Shown here: in pieces, positions 1 through 8,527 of the stretch
Position numbering within the stretch: position 1 is the first letter of the stretch
Layout of the letters: each line of letters opens with the position of its first letter
From: Acinetobacter parvus DSM 16617 = CIP 108168
GTDB taxonomy: Bacteria; Pseudomonadota; Gammaproteobacteria; Pseudomonadales; Moraxellaceae
Direction: 5' to 3'
Assembly (NCBI RefSeq): GCF_000368025.1
Contig: NZ_KB849211.1
Span: 554,130-591,828, forward strand
DNA: 37,699 nucleotides
Translations under genes and position numbers: made by a program
The notes under the pieces: model-generated
What the model was told of the DNA's origin: nothing
The model's input: the letters and a program-made list of their open reading frames with translations, nothing else
Databases searched by the model: none

Positions 1-335
1 TTGGTAATTTTATTTGTTCCTGCTTCTTTCGTAGTTGCATGTGCATAACCTTTCGCTGAACCTAAAGCCGTGTCGGTTGAAATATGAGCGTAGTTATCAT
101 CTGCCCAAACATTCACTCCAGTAATCGCTGCAATACTCAACACCAAACTCTTGAGCACCAATGGCTTAAAGGAAAAAACGAAATTTTTTCCTTGCTCATC
201 ATCATGAATATTGCTTAGGCTATTTGATTGTGTACCTGTAGTGTTGTCGGTCTTACCTGCACTTTTGGCATGCTCCGAAACAACAACCATACGCCCCAAA
301 GATTTATTCCAGATTTTTTTAAAGATGTGGTTCAT
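1..335 (-). CDS. Trimeric autotransporter-type adhesin, N-terminal part (gene continues beyond left edge)
   Basis: The minus strand is open from an ATG at 335 to the window edge, giving about 111 residues without a stop. The first ~28 residues (MNHIFKKIWNKSLGRMVVVS...) match the extended signal peptide region (ESPR) of type V secreted proteins. A Gln/Asn/Asp-rich linker follows, then a hydrophobic segment at about 57-76 (KPLVLKSLVLSIAAITGVNVWA) ending at a plausible signal peptidase site before DDNYAHIS. ESPR leaders are typical of large autotransporters, especially trimeric adhesins of the Ata/YadA type, that are exported to the outer membrane. The passenger and anchor lie outside the window, so the exact class is inferred. 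An FhaB-like two-partner exoprotein is the main alternative. Confidence 0.75.
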   Translation of the reverse strand, partial: MNHIFKKIWNKSLGRMVVVSEHAKSAGKTDNTTGTQSNSLSNIHDDEQGKNFVFSFKPLVLKSLVLSIAAITGVNVWADDNYAHISTDTALGSAKGYAHATTKEAGTNKIT

Positions 336-440
336 ATCTGTACCTGTTTTTTAAACATTTGGTACAATTACAAAACATTACATACAAAGTTGTATATCAC
401 TGAAAACTGGTATTCTGACGAATGGTAATAACTTTTTAGA

Positions 441-470
441 GAAAAAATAGCATCTGGTAGATGCTATAAA
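441..470 (-). terminator. Rho-independent terminator on the minus strand
   Basis: ATAGCATCT (447-455) and AGATGCTAT (459-467) form a perfect 9-bp stem with a GGT loop. Read on the minus strand, a run of six T residues follows. No intact minus-strand gene lies immediately upstream. The decayed IS5 element begins 13 bp away, so the gene it served may have been displaced. Confidence 0.6.
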
Positions 471-479
471 TATATTACA

Positions 480-1216
480 GCTTTGTTGCACAAAGATTTG
501 AAATACAAAGCCCCCCTAATTGAGCTAAATTTAAGGCGTAACTTGGGTAAGTGGTCGACCTAATTCCGTAAATCTGTTGAGGCCTGCTACACCTGCATGA
601 ATCTCATTCACTTGGCTATCAAAACGCCTTGCACTGAGTTTATCTCCTAATCATTTAATGCAGTGCATCTTAGTTTCAACCAAACTTCGCCGATGATAGC
701 CTGACCATTTTTTCCATAGTGTCCTGCCTAAACGTGTAACTGTTCGAAGAAATTCGTTTGGCTCTAGCGAGCTGATCTTTTTATCTTTCCATGGTTTCGC
801 ATTTTTTTCTAGGTGGAATCACCGCATGCGCTTGCCGATCTGCAATGGCCTGACAGCATTGCTTGGTGTCATAAGCTGCATCGGTATAAACAGAGTCAAT
901 CTGCTCATCTTGTGGAATCTGATTAAGTAAATCACCAAGCACCTGTGAATCACTGAGATTATTGGTTGTAAGCTGAACTGCTCGTATTTGTAGGGTTTTA
1001 GCATCTATGCCAATATGTAGTTTACGCCATTGGCGACGATATTCAGCTCCATGTTTCTTGCGTTTCCATTCGCCCTCAGCTAGAAACTTCATGCCTGTAG
1101 AGTCTATGAGTAGACGCAGGCCAATTGGTTGTGTGGTAGATTTTGTGTGTAGGCTTCTTCATTTGAAAATTATATCGATGAAAAAAACATTACAGATAGG
1201 TTTGTGCAACAAAGCC
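480..1216 (-). mobile_element. Remnant IS5-family insertion sequence
   Basis: The element is bounded by inverted copies of GCTTTGTTGCACAAA: 480-494 on the left and, as the reverse complement with one mismatch, 1201-1216 on the right. About 740 bp remain, against roughly 1 kb for complete IS5-family elements of this kind, and the missing part lies near the right end. No convincing target duplication flanks it. The first ~20 bp of the left end recur at 23454 in the MITE-like element, so both come from the same IS group. Confidence 0.8.
531..1131 (-). pseudogene. IS5-family transposase, truncated and frameshifted
   Basis: The minus-strand translation begins in the middle of the protein near QPIGLRLLIDSTGMKF, where DST carries the first catalytic aspartate. 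It continues through WRKLHIGID and VYTDAAYDT, the second catalytic region. At about 803-811 a run of A residues shifts the frame. The downstream frame resumes as KISSLEPNEFLRTVTRLGRT, carries one in-frame TGA at MHCIK*LGDKL, and ends with LGRPLTQVTP at a TAA at 531. The N-terminal third is missing. It cannot make an active transposase. Confidence 0.8.
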
Positions 1217-1306
1217 AATAAAACCTGAAATACCAAATTACAGTGATAGCCAAAACCCTGTATTCTGCCTATGCTAGAAACTGGGAATCACTTTTTAAGT
1301 CTTATT

Positions 1307-1990
1307 ATGATTCACGTATCTCAAACTGAGCTGATCTTGCCTGTACCTGTCTTTATTCTGGAAGACGATGCAATCATGCAACAGCGTTTAAAAAGAATAC
1401 TGTTAGAAATTGGCTATGCAGAAGACGCCCTTATTTTTGCCCAGACCTTATCTGAGGCAATAGACATGCTTAAACAGTACCCAATTTCCTTTTCATTGGT
1501 TGACCTCGGTTTACCCGATGGCAATGGTATTGATTTTATAGAAAATTTAAGACAGACCGATGAGGTCTCACCTGTTTTGGTCATCTCGGCATGGAGTACG
1601 CAGGAAACCATTTTAAAAGCGATACAGGCGGGTGCAACGGGTTATCTTTTAAAAGAACGGGATGATTTCGAAATCATGTTATCAATTCGTAGTATATTAC
1701 GTGGTGGAGCACCCATAGATCCGTTTATTGCCCAGCAAATTTTGTCAAAAATTACATTTGAACAAAAAGTAAAAGATGTGGCGGTGGCAGAACAAAATAA
1801 TTTACTCTCAACTCGGGAGCTTGAAATTCTACAACTGGTTGCTGAGGGAATGTCGAACCGAGAAATCGCTGATTTTCTTAATTTGTCAAAATATACCATC
1901 GAATGTCATATCAAACATATTTACCGAAAGCTGTCGGTCAGCAGCAGATCCAAAGCCATCAATACCGCACGTTCATTGGGTATTTTATAA
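1307..1990 (+). CDS. LuxR/NarL-type two-component response regulator
   Basis: This is a cytoplasmic DNA-binding response regulator. An N-terminal receiver domain covers about residues 13-125, with the acidic pair EDD at 19-21 and the likely phospho-acceptor Asp66 in SLVDLGLPDGNG. A C-terminal LuxR helix-turn-helix follows (LSTRELEILQLVAEGMSNREIADFLNLSKYTIECHIKHIYRKL). The total of 227 residues is normal for the NarL/FixJ family. I take the ATG at 1307; an in-frame ATG at 1271 would add 12 residues that do not resemble the family, and neither has a clear ribosome-binding site. The downstream histidine kinase overlaps its 3' end, so the two are almost certainly a cognate pair. The stimulus cannot be deduced. 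Confidence 0.85.
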   Translation: MIHVSQTELILPVPVFILEDDAIMQQRLKRILLEIGYAEDALIFAQTLSEAIDMLKQYPISFSLVDLGLPDGNGIDFIENLRQTDEVSPVLVISAWSTQETILKAIQAGATGYLLKERDDFEIMLSIRSILRGGAPIDPFIAQQILSKITFEQKVKDVAVAEQNNLLSTRELEILQLVAEGMSNREIADFLNLSKYTIECHIKHIYRKLSVSSRSKAINTARSLGIL

Positions 1991-3840
1991 AATATCTATG
2001 CTTATGCTGGCTCGTTATTCTGGCGCAAACTTCCTTTGCAAAATCTTCCGCATCTGAGCAAGTCAACTGCACCGCAAACATTCAGTCGAGCCAAATGGCA
2101 AAAGCCATTGGACAAGACGGTACTCAACGTCCTGAAACAGGCTGGCAAAATGTGAAATTGCCCGATCAATGGGATAAGCGTAAATTCTACTATACGGGCA
2201 GTACATGGTATAAAATCGTGTGGGATTATCAGTGTCCAACCACAACAAAAACCCCAATCACCATTGTGATCAGCTATATCAATATGACTGGTCAGGTTTT
2301 TATTAATAATGACTTGTTATGGCAAGATCAGTCTTTGGTTGAACCGCTTTCCCGTAGCTGGAATATGCCACGCTACTGGAATTTACCCGTATCCAGCCTA
2401 AAACAGGGCGAAAATATTCTTTGGGTACGTGTAGTAGGTGTAAAGAGTCAAAATTCGGGTCTGGGTCAGGTCCTAGTGGGCAATGCTGATCAGGTCAGAC
2501 CAAAATTTCAGATGCTTTGGAATCAACAACGTGTGCTGATGTTTTTAAATTTAATCACGTCACTCACTTTAGGTGTAATTGCTTTCCTGGTATGGATTTT
2601 TCATCGTAAAGATCAGATTTTTGGCTGGTTTACCTTGGCAGCGCTCATGTGGAGCATGGTGATGTTTAATACCATTATGCTTGAAGCACCTTTTGGTTTA
2701 ACCACATTACAAATCGCTCGTATCAGTATCGTGTGTTTTTTTGCTTATAGCTTATTTTCCTGTTTTTACGCATGGCGCTTGGCACAACGCAAATTTCCAC
2801 GTTTAGAAAAAGCATTATTGTATATGCTGTTAATTGTAATCAGCATGGCCATGATATTACCTGATACCGCGCTATACAATTTTATCTCGGGTACTTTTTT
2901 CCTGAGCCTACTGGTTTTATTAATAAATTTTATAAGTTATCAATGGATTGCCTATTTTTCCAAATTATTGGAAGCCTATTTACTGGCAGCAGTATTTTTG
3001 TTTTTTATCATTGTGTGTATTCATGATACATTCCAGATCATGCAATCCAATAATAGCTTTTTATGGATGCCTTATACAGCACCCTTAACAAGCTTATTAA
3101 TTGCAATTATTTTAGCGTTACGTTTAGCCAAAAATTTAAGAGCAATTGAAAACTTTAACCAGACCCTCAAACAAAACATTCTTGAAGCCAAAAATGAACT
3201 AACACTTTCTCTCAATACCCAGCATCAACTTGAACTGGACAACGCAAAACTACAGGAACGTTTACAACTTGCCCATGATTTACATGACGGTTTGGGGGGT
3301 TCCCTCGTCCGTTCAATGGTCACAGTAGACCAAAGCCAGATCAATCTAAGCAATCAGCAGTTTTTATCCATGCTCAAAATATTAAGGGACGACTTGCGGC
3401 AGGTGATTGACAGTGGTTCAAGTACAGGTGCCAAAGTGCCTGACACACCCATTTTATGGGGAGCACCTTTACGCTATCGTTTCACCCAACTGTTTGATGA
3501 GCTGAATATCACAACAAAATGGTCTTTTCCAGAATCATGGCAAAAACAGCCAACCCCGCTGGTGTGTTTAACTTTGCTTCGGGTCGCAGAAGAAGCCCTG
3601 ACCAATATTCTGAAACATAGTCAGGCAACATCGGTAAAGTGCGCCCTGTTTTTCTCCAAGGGGCAACTGGTACTAGACATTGAAGATAATGGTATTGGCT
3701 TTGATGTAGAAGCGGTTAAGAATGCAGGAATGAGTGTTGGACTAAGAAGTATGCAAACACGTCTGGAACGGCTGGGTGGACATCTTACGGTTCAATCCGA
3801 GGCTGGAAGAACCTGTTTAAAGGCCTGCTTGCCTGTTTAA
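1903..3840 (+). CDS. Membrane histidine kinase with 7TMR-like sensor (NarX/DegS-type HisKA_3 kinase)
   Basis: Order of parts: a hydrophobic signal or anchor at about residues 25-45; a periplasmic beta-rich domain (about 50-210) like 7TMR-DISM extracellular modules; seven predicted membrane helices (about 215-405); a short coiled-coil linker; then a HisKA_3 dimerisation domain with the phospho-acceptor in LAHDLHDGLGGSLVRSM and an HATPase_c domain with DIEDNGIGFD and GLRSMQTRLERLGG. It should phosphorylate the response regulator encoded just upstream. The only in-frame ATG is at 1903, 88 bp inside that regulator. The residues it adds do not look like a signal peptide, and no ATG, GTG or TTG occurs nearer the hydrophobic segment. 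The true start is therefore uncertain (an ATT at 1975 is possible). Confidence 0.8.
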   Translation: MSYQTYLPKAVGQQQIQSHQYRTFIGYFIKYLCLCWLVILAQTSFAKSSASEQVNCTANIQSSQMAKAIGQDGTQRPETGWQNVKLPDQWDKRKFYYTGSTWYKIVWDYQCPTTTKTPITIVISYINMTGQVFINNDLLWQDQSLVEPLSRSWNMPRYWNLPVSSLKQGENILWVRVVGVKSQNSGLGQVLVGNADQVRPKFQMLWNQQRVLMFLNLITSLTLGVIAFLVWIFHRKDQIFGWFTLAALMWSMVMFNTIMLEAPFGLTTLQIARISIVCFFAYSLFSCFYAWRLAQRKFPRLEKALLYMLLIVISMAMILPDTALYNFISGTFFLSLLVLLINFISYQWIAYFSKLLEAYLLAAVFLFFIIVCIHDTFQIMQSNNSFLWMPYTAPLTSLLIAIILALRLAKNLRAIENFNQTLKQNILEAKNELTLSLNTQHQLELDNAKLQERLQLAHDLHDGLGGSLVRSMVTVDQSQINLSNQQFLSMLKILRDDLRQVIDSGSSTGAKVPDTPILWGAPLRYRFTQLFDELNITTKWSFPESWQKQPTPLVCLTLLRVAEEALTNILKHSQATSVKCALFFSKGQLVLDIEDNGIGFDVEAVKNAGMSVGLRSMQTRLERLGGHLTVQSEAGRTCLKACLPV

Positions 3841-3850
3841 TTGCAGAATG

Positions 3851-3879
3851 TTCCAGCACACCAAAATGGTATGCTGGAA
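3851..3879. terminator. Hairpin between convergent genes
   Basis: TTCCAGCA (3851-3858) pairs with TGCTGGAA (3872-3879), and an inner CCA/TGG pair extends the stem. It lies between the stops of the convergent histidine kinase and ppk1 genes. It lacks a strong T tract, so a bidirectional terminator role is inferred from position. Confidence 0.5.
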
Positions 3880-3891
3880 TAACACGATCCA

Positions 3892-5970
3892 TTATTTAAT
3901 TGCATCCAACAACGTCTGTTGGGCATTATGGGGTTCTTCACCAGCGGCAGGTTTGTCTCGTTCCCATACACCATCGCTCTGTAACAACCATGCCTGTTGA
4001 TTATCCTTGAGATAATTAAGTAAACCAAGTTGATAAATACGTTTTTTCGATGCTGGGTCTTCAATTGGGAAACATGCCTCAACACGATTAAACAGGTTGC
4101 GATCCATCCAGTCTGCACTTGAGCAATAAATACGTGGATTGCCATTGTTGCTAAAGTAATAAACACGGGTATGTTCAAGAAAACGGCCAACAATCGAACG
4201 GACACGGATATTTTCAGACAAATTTGGCAAGCCTGGACGTAGACAACAGATTGAGCGAATAATCAGGTCAATCTGCACACCAGCCTGAGAGGCTTCATAC
4301 AGTTTATTGATCAGTTGTACTTCGGTTAGGGCATTGACCTTGACAATAATTTGCGCTGGCTTACCTGCCTTAGCATTGGCAATTTCTTCATCAATATAAT
4401 TGATCAATTGTGCATGCAAGGTAAAGGGTGCATGCAGAAGCTTTTTCGGCTTCGCCATTTTGCCCATTCCCGTGAGTTCCTGAAAGATACGGTGTACATC
4501 TTCGCAAATGTCTTTATCTGTGGTCATCAAGCCATAATCGGTATAGATACGGGCATTGGTGGCATGGTAGTTACCCGTTCCCAAGTGCACATAACGCACC
4601 AGTTTATTGTTTTCACGGCGTACAACAAGGATCATTTTGGCATGGGTTTTATAACCAACAATGCCGTAAACCACGACAGCACCCGCCTCTTGCAGCACAT
4701 TTGCAACTTCAATATTGGATTCTTCATCAAAACGAGCACGTAACTCAATCACAGCCGTGACTTCTTTACCGTTGCGTGCCGCTTCTGCCAAAACCTGTAC
4801 AATTTCCGAATCCGCACCACTACGATACAGCGTTTGTTTAATTGCCAACACTTGTGGATCACGCGCAGCTTCACGTAACAGTTGAATCACAGGTGCAAAG
4901 GATTCAAACGGATGATGTAGCAAGATGTCCTGTTTCTGCATGGCAGAGAAAATACTTTCAGTCTTCTTAAAGACTTTGGGAATCACAGGGGTATGTGAGT
5001 CATAACGCAAGTGCGGACGTTTAAAATTGGAGAGTAAACGTGCCAGATTGACAGGACCATCAACTCGATAGAGCTGTTCTTCGTTCAGATCAAATTCATC
5101 CAGCAAATATTCATAAATATGTTTCGGGCAGTTATGTGTGACTTCCAGACGTACCGCACGACCAAAACGGCGTGAACTTAATTCACCTTTCAATGCCTTT
5201 GCCAAATCCTCTACATCTTCATTCAAGGCCAAGTCTGCATTACGGGTGACACGGAACTGATAACAGCCTGTTGCGGTCATACCTGGGAACAGATCAGACA
5301 CATGCTCATGGATGATTGCGGACAACATCACATGATGCTCCTTGCCTCCCGTCAGTTCATTGGGTAAACGCACCACACGCGGTAAAGAACGTGGTGCAGG
5401 CACAACCGCCAAGTCAATCTGACGACCAAAAGCATCTTTACCTTCCAGCGTCACAATAAAGTTCAGGCTTTTATTGACTAAACGAGGAAATGGGTGCGCA
5501 GGATCAAGGCTGATTGGTGTTAAAACAGGTGCGACCTGTTCCTGAAAATATTTTTTAATCCATGCCGATTGTGCAGGTGTCAGTTCACCACGGCGCAAGA
5601 AACAGATATCTTCCTCACGCAGCTTCGGTAGAATTTCTTCATTCAGGATACGGTATTGACGTTCAATAGCCGCATGTGCCGTTTTAGAAATCTGTTCAAG
5701 CACTTGTTTAGGGGTTAGACCATCTGGGCTACGGCTCTCATTGCCCAGCGTCAGTTGTTCCATCATCCCCGCAACACGGATTTCAAAGAACTCATCAAGG
5801 TTGCGTGAAAAAATCAGCAGGAAGTTCATCCGCTCCAATAATGGATGAAGTGGATCGACTGCCTGTTCCAAAACGCGCAGATGGAAATCGAGAATCGAAA
5901 GTTCACGATTAATATAGCGGTCATTATAGCTGTATTCTATTGGGGTCGTTGTAGCCACTGCCGTATTCAT
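3892..5970 (-). CDS. ppk1: Polyphosphate kinase 1
   Basis: Ppk1 reversibly polymerises the gamma-phosphate of ATP into inorganic polyphosphate at the inner membrane. The 692-residue protein has the four-part family layout: an N domain opening with YINRELSILDFHLRVLEQA, a head domain, and two C-terminal catalytic domains. The likely autophosphorylated histidine is in VGYKTHAKMILVVRR and a second conserved histidine is in RFLEHTRVYYFSN. SSADWMDRNLFNRVEACFP is a further family signature. I prefer the ATG at 5970, which has AAGG about 7 nt upstream, to the one at 6000. It is convergent with the histidine kinase and downstream of mtgA on the same strand, but a terminator lies between them. Confidence 0.95.
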   Translation of the reverse strand: MNTAVATTTPIEYSYNDRYINRELSILDFHLRVLEQAVDPLHPLLERMNFLLIFSRNLDEFFEIRVAGMMEQLTLGNESRSPDGLTPKQVLEQISKTAHAAIERQYRILNEEILPKLREEDICFLRRGELTPAQSAWIKKYFQEQVAPVLTPISLDPAHPFPRLVNKSLNFIVTLEGKDAFGRQIDLAVVPAPRSLPRVVRLPNELTGGKEHHVMLSAIIHEHVSDLFPGMTATGCYQFRVTRNADLALNEDVEDLAKALKGELSSRRFGRAVRLEVTHNCPKHIYEYLLDEFDLNEEQLYRVDGPVNLARLLSNFKRPHLRYDSHTPVIPKVFKKTESIFSAMQKQDILLHHPFESFAPVIQLLREAARDPQVLAIKQTLYRSGADSEIVQVLAEAARNGKEVTAVIELRARFDEESNIEVANVLQEAGAVVVYGIVGYKTHAKMILVVRRENNKLVRYVHLGTGNYHATNARIYTDYGLMTTDKDICEDVHRIFQELTGMGKMAKPKKLLHAPFTLHAQLINYIDEEIANAKAGKPAQIIVKVNALTEVQLINKLYEASQAGVQIDLIIRSICCLRPGLPNLSENIRVRSIVGRFLEHTRVYYFSNNGNPRIYCSSADWMDRNLFNRVEACFPIEDPASKKRIYQLGLLNYLKDNQQAWLLQSDGVWERDKPAAGEEPHNAQQTLLDAIK

Positions 5971-6040
5971 ACCAAACCTTGTTGATTTATCATTGATCAA
6001 GACATGGTTTAAGTATGCTGCAAAATTATTTCAATTTGGT

Positions 6041-6069
6041 AAAAAAACCCAAAAATATTGGGCTTTTTT
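6041..6069. terminator. Bidirectional Rho-independent terminator
   Basis: CCCAA (6048-6052) pairs with TTGGG (6058-6062). There are A residues on the left and a T run on the right, so it works in either direction. On the minus strand it lies just after mtgA and would separate it from ppk1. Confidence 0.7.
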
Positions 6070-6094
6070 CACTTCATCACACTTTAAGATGGGC

Positions 6095-6769
6095 TTACTC
6101 TGGAATCTGGGTTGCATTCATATATTTCAGGATGCTTCTTTTACGGTACTGAAGTTTTCGGTCATCCCTATGATCCTGATAATATTTTGGGTTAGGTAAT
6201 AATGCAGCAAGAAAAGCAGCCTGTTCACGGGTCAGGCTTTTTGAACTTTTACCATAATAAAACTGTGCTGCCGCCTCAACCCCATAGAGATTCTGGCCGA
6301 ATTCCACTGCGTTCATATACACTTCAAGAATACGACGTTTTGACCACATTCGCTCCATCATCCAGGTCGCAACAACTTCCTGTCCTTTTCGAATAAACGA
6401 ACGCTTATTATAGAGGAACAGATTTTTTGACAGTTGCTGCGAAATGGTGGAACCACCCGCTACAATTTTGCCCTTTTCATTGTTTCGTTCCAAAGCATCC
6501 TGAATACCTTCAATGTCAAAGCCATGATGATGGATAAACCTGGCATCCTCAGCCGCTAGAATCGCATGCTTAAAATTATCGCTAATATCATCATAATCAC
6601 GCCATTGCTGCTTGATCGGCTTAAAGTCGGTCAGATAATCCCAACGCATAAACATGGTGGTTTCAACAGGATGAGTACGCCACCACACCAGACTGCTAAA
6701 AATCCAGAGCTGGATGAGCAATACCAGACCAATAATCAACATGAGCGCGCGCGCTAAAAAGGCTTTCAT
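6095..6769 (-). CDS. mtgA: Monofunctional peptidoglycan glycosyltransferase
   Basis: MtgA polymerises lipid II into glycan strands at the periplasmic face of the inner membrane without a transpeptidase domain. The 224-residue protein has one N-terminal membrane helix (about 7-30) followed by a GT51 domain. The catalytic Glu is in AILAAEDARFIHHHGFD. The second motif, GGSTISQQLSKNLFL, is intact, as is the third, RKGQEVVATWMMERMWSKRR, and EVYMNAVEFGQNLYGVEAAA follows. Length and motif order match the MtgA family. The ATG at 6769 directly precedes the membrane helix. Confidence 0.95.
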   Translation of the reverse strand: MKAFLARALMLIIGLVLLIQLWIFSSLVWWRTHPVETTMFMRWDYLTDFKPIKQQWRDYDDISDNFKHAILAAEDARFIHHHGFDIEGIQDALERNNEKGKIVAGGSTISQQLSKNLFLYNKRSFIRKGQEVVATWMMERMWSKRRILEVYMNAVEFGQNLYGVEAAAQFYYGKSSKSLTREQAAFLAALLPNPKYYQDHRDDRKLQYRKRSILKYMNATQIPE

Positions 6770-6854
6770 TAAAGTGCATCACTCCTTGGGGCATCTGTTC
6801 TGCAAAATATCAGCAAACCACGTAAAAATCGTTGATATTTTGTAGAACATATTC

Positions 6855-7718
6855 ATGCTAAGCTATTTTTACATCAATCACTTGCTTAAACCTATGACTG
6901 AAATGACACCACCACAAATCAATAATCAAAAGTTAAAGATACAAACATGGTGGTTTACTGCGCTACTGATTGCAGTCAATGTCGGATTATTTGGCTGGCA
7001 AATTGTTTCAGGTGTGAATATTACCGACCCAGCGCCTGTAGATGCAATTGCCTGGGGCGCAGATTTTACCCCACTCACTTTTATGGGACAGCCTGAACGT
7101 TTATTTACCAGCATGTTTTTTCATTTTGGCTTGATTCACCTCATGCTGAATATGTGGGCACTCTATATTTTTGGCAGTGTGGCAGAACAGTTGTTTGGTC
7201 GGTTGTATTATATCGGAATGTACGTGCTGGCCGGTTTGATGGGCAGTTTACTTTCCAGCTATCTGACTATTCGTAATGGCTATGAATTATTACAACATTT
7301 TGATCACCTTGCGGGACTACAATCGTCCCTCATCCCCCATATCAGCGCAGGTGCGTCTGGTGCAGTGATGGGATTGGGCGCAGCACTCACTGTTATTTCA
7401 TTGTTTCCACCTTTGCCTCAGCAACGTTTTTGGCTGGACAAGAAATCATTATTGATGGTAATGGCAATTAACATTGTGTTTGGTTTCACCGTGGCAGGCA
7501 TCAATAATGCGGCACATATTGGTGGCATGATTATGGGTGCTTTATTGGCAGGTGCATGGTATCTGGGAGAAAAAATACAAAAACCTGCTTTGATTCAGAT
7601 CGGTGCTTTAATTATAGGTACTGTATTACTCGCTGCTTTTTATTTCTATTGCACAGAATTAAGTACAGGGCTTGATCCGTTATGGTATGAGATTTTAAGG
7701 CAGAATCAGTTGAATTAA
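6855..7718 (+). CDS. Rhomboid family intramembrane serine protease
   Basis: This polytopic inner-membrane protein has about six or seven helices and rhomboid signatures: HFGLIHLMLNMWALYIFG with the conserved His and Asn, the catalytic serine in ISAGASGAVMGLGA (GASG), and the catalytic histidine in NNAAHIGGMIMGALLAG. Rhomboids cleave transmembrane substrates within the membrane; the substrate here is unknown. The start could be the ATG at 6855, or at 6894 or 6903; no ribosome-binding site decides it. It is divergent from mtgA. A second, shorter rhomboid lies about 9.4 kb downstream and is clearly different in sequence. Confidence 0.88.
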   Translation: MLSYFYINHLLKPMTEMTPPQINNQKLKIQTWWFTALLIAVNVGLFGWQIVSGVNITDPAPVDAIAWGADFTPLTFMGQPERLFTSMFFHFGLIHLMLNMWALYIFGSVAEQLFGRLYYIGMYVLAGLMGSLLSSYLTIRNGYELLQHFDHLAGLQSSLIPHISAGASGAVMGLGAALTVISLFPPLPQQRFWLDKKSLLMVMAINIVFGFTVAGINNAAHIGGMIMGALLAGAWYLGEKIQKPALIQIGALIIGTVLLAAFYFYCTELSTGLDPLWYEILRQNQLN

Positions 7719-7803
7719 TTGTGATTATTTATATAGCTGGCAGGTTGCCATCTGCCCCTGCAACATCTCCATGATGATATAACTATTGCATACTTACTCA
7801 TAG

Positions 7804-7823
7804 ATGTATAAAATTTTATACAT
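7804..7823. promoter_or_regulatory. 20-bp perfect palindrome at the start of the toxin-antitoxin operon
   Basis: ATGTATAAAATTTTATACAT is a perfect dyad with an ATG at each edge in the toxin frame (7804 and 7822). Its left half contains a -10-like TATAAA, 15 bp after a TTGCAT -35-like hexamer. HigA-type antitoxins usually repress their own promoter through such dyads, so an operator overlapping the promoter is the natural reading. Confidence 0.6.
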
Positions 7824-8181
7824 GACTCAACCACAACCTGAAAAGCCTATTTACTGGATTGGATCATCTTTAGATGATTTAAAAGAATTTCCAGCCGACG
7901 TGAAAAAACATTTTGGTTTTGAACTTCACGCAATTCAGCATGGCACTGAACCTGCTCAATGGAAACCTATTCCCAATTGGGGCACAGGAGTCATTGAACT
8001 TAAATATAAAGATTCATCTGGCGCATATCGAGTTGTATACGTTGCAAAATTCAGACATGCAATTTACATACTCCATTCTTTTCAGAAAAAAACACAACAA
8101 ACAGCCAAACCAGATGTTGAGATTATCAAAGCACGTTATAAAGAAATTGCGTTATTGGAGGAACAATATGAGCAAGATTGA
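7822..8181 (+). CDS. higB: HigB/RelE-type toxin (phage Gp49-like)
   Basis: This small basic protein of about 119 residues has the Gp49/HigB pattern: KPIYWIGSSLDDLKEFP, GFELHAIQHGTEP, VIELKYKDSSGAYRVVYVAKF, and IYILHSFQKKTQQTAKPDVE near the C terminus, where the family has its conserved HxFxKK segment. HigB toxins are ribosome-dependent mRNA endonucleases. The antitoxin gene overlaps its 3' end by 14 bp, the toxin-first order typical of higBA. I use the ATG at 7822 because the ATG at 7804 lies inside the predicted promoter/operator dyad; a leaderless or very short leader transcript is implied. Confidence 0.85.
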   Translation: MTQPQPEKPIYWIGSSLDDLKEFPADVKKHFGFELHAIQHGTEPAQWKPIPNWGTGVIELKYKDSSGAYRVVYVAKFRHAIYILHSFQKKTQQTAKPDVEIIKARYKEIALLEEQYEQD

Positions 8182-8488
8182 TACACAAATTCGTCATATC
8201 ACTCAACCAACAGACAATATTTTTGCAGATTTAGGCTTAGAAGATGCTGGAAATTTAAAAAAAGAAGCAGATGCTTTAGCCAATGCAAAATTAGCTTTAA
8301 CCAGAGTCGTTGCTGATTGGGTACAAGAAAATCATTTCAAGCAAGAAGAAGCTGCTGAAATATTAGGTGTTAGTCGTCCTCGCTTATCTGATGCAATCAA
8401 TGCAAAAATATCGAAATTTACATTAGATGCGTTAGTCACAATGGTTTCTAAAACAGGACACTCAATTACTATTAGCATCACAAATTAA
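8168..8488 (+). CDS. higA: HigA-like XRE-family antitoxin
   Basis: This 106-residue protein starts at an ATG with a strong GGAGGA ribosome-binding site inside the end of the toxin gene. Residues about 45-95 form a helix-turn-helix (HFKQEEAAEILGVSRPRLSD) of the HTH_37/XRE antitoxin type, with a basic recognition helix followed by FTLDALVTMVSKTG. It should bind and neutralise the HigB-like toxin and repress the operon through the upstream dyad. The N-terminal ~40 residues are the likely toxin-binding part. Confidence 0.85.
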   Translation: MSKIDTQIRHITQPTDNIFADLGLEDAGNLKKEADALANAKLALTRVVADWVQENHFKQEEAAEILGVSRPRLSDAINAKISKFTLDALVTMVSKTGHSITISITN

Positions 8489-8512
8489 GGGATTCTTGGA
8501 ATCCCTCATTTT
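8488..8512 (+). terminator. Terminator after the toxin-antitoxin pair
   Basis: AGGGATTC (8488-8495) and GAATCCCT (8499-8506) form a perfect 8-bp stem with a TTG loop, followed by CATTTT. The stem begins at the last base of the antitoxin stop and also separates the pair from the convergent permease gene. Confidence 0.7.
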
Positions 8513-8527
8513 AAAGCCTTTCTTTCA

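Noticed and set aside
228..428. Plus-strand 66-residue reading frame
   Set aside because: It lies antisense to the ESPR-bearing adhesin start and has no protein-family features.
781..1092. Intact 103-residue protein on the minus strand
   Set aside because: It is a frameshifted middle piece of the IS5-family transposase; the rest continues in another frame.
7740..7770. Imperfect GGCAG/CTGCC hairpin after the first rhomboid gene as a terminator
   Set aside because: The stem is only five pairs and no T tract follows.
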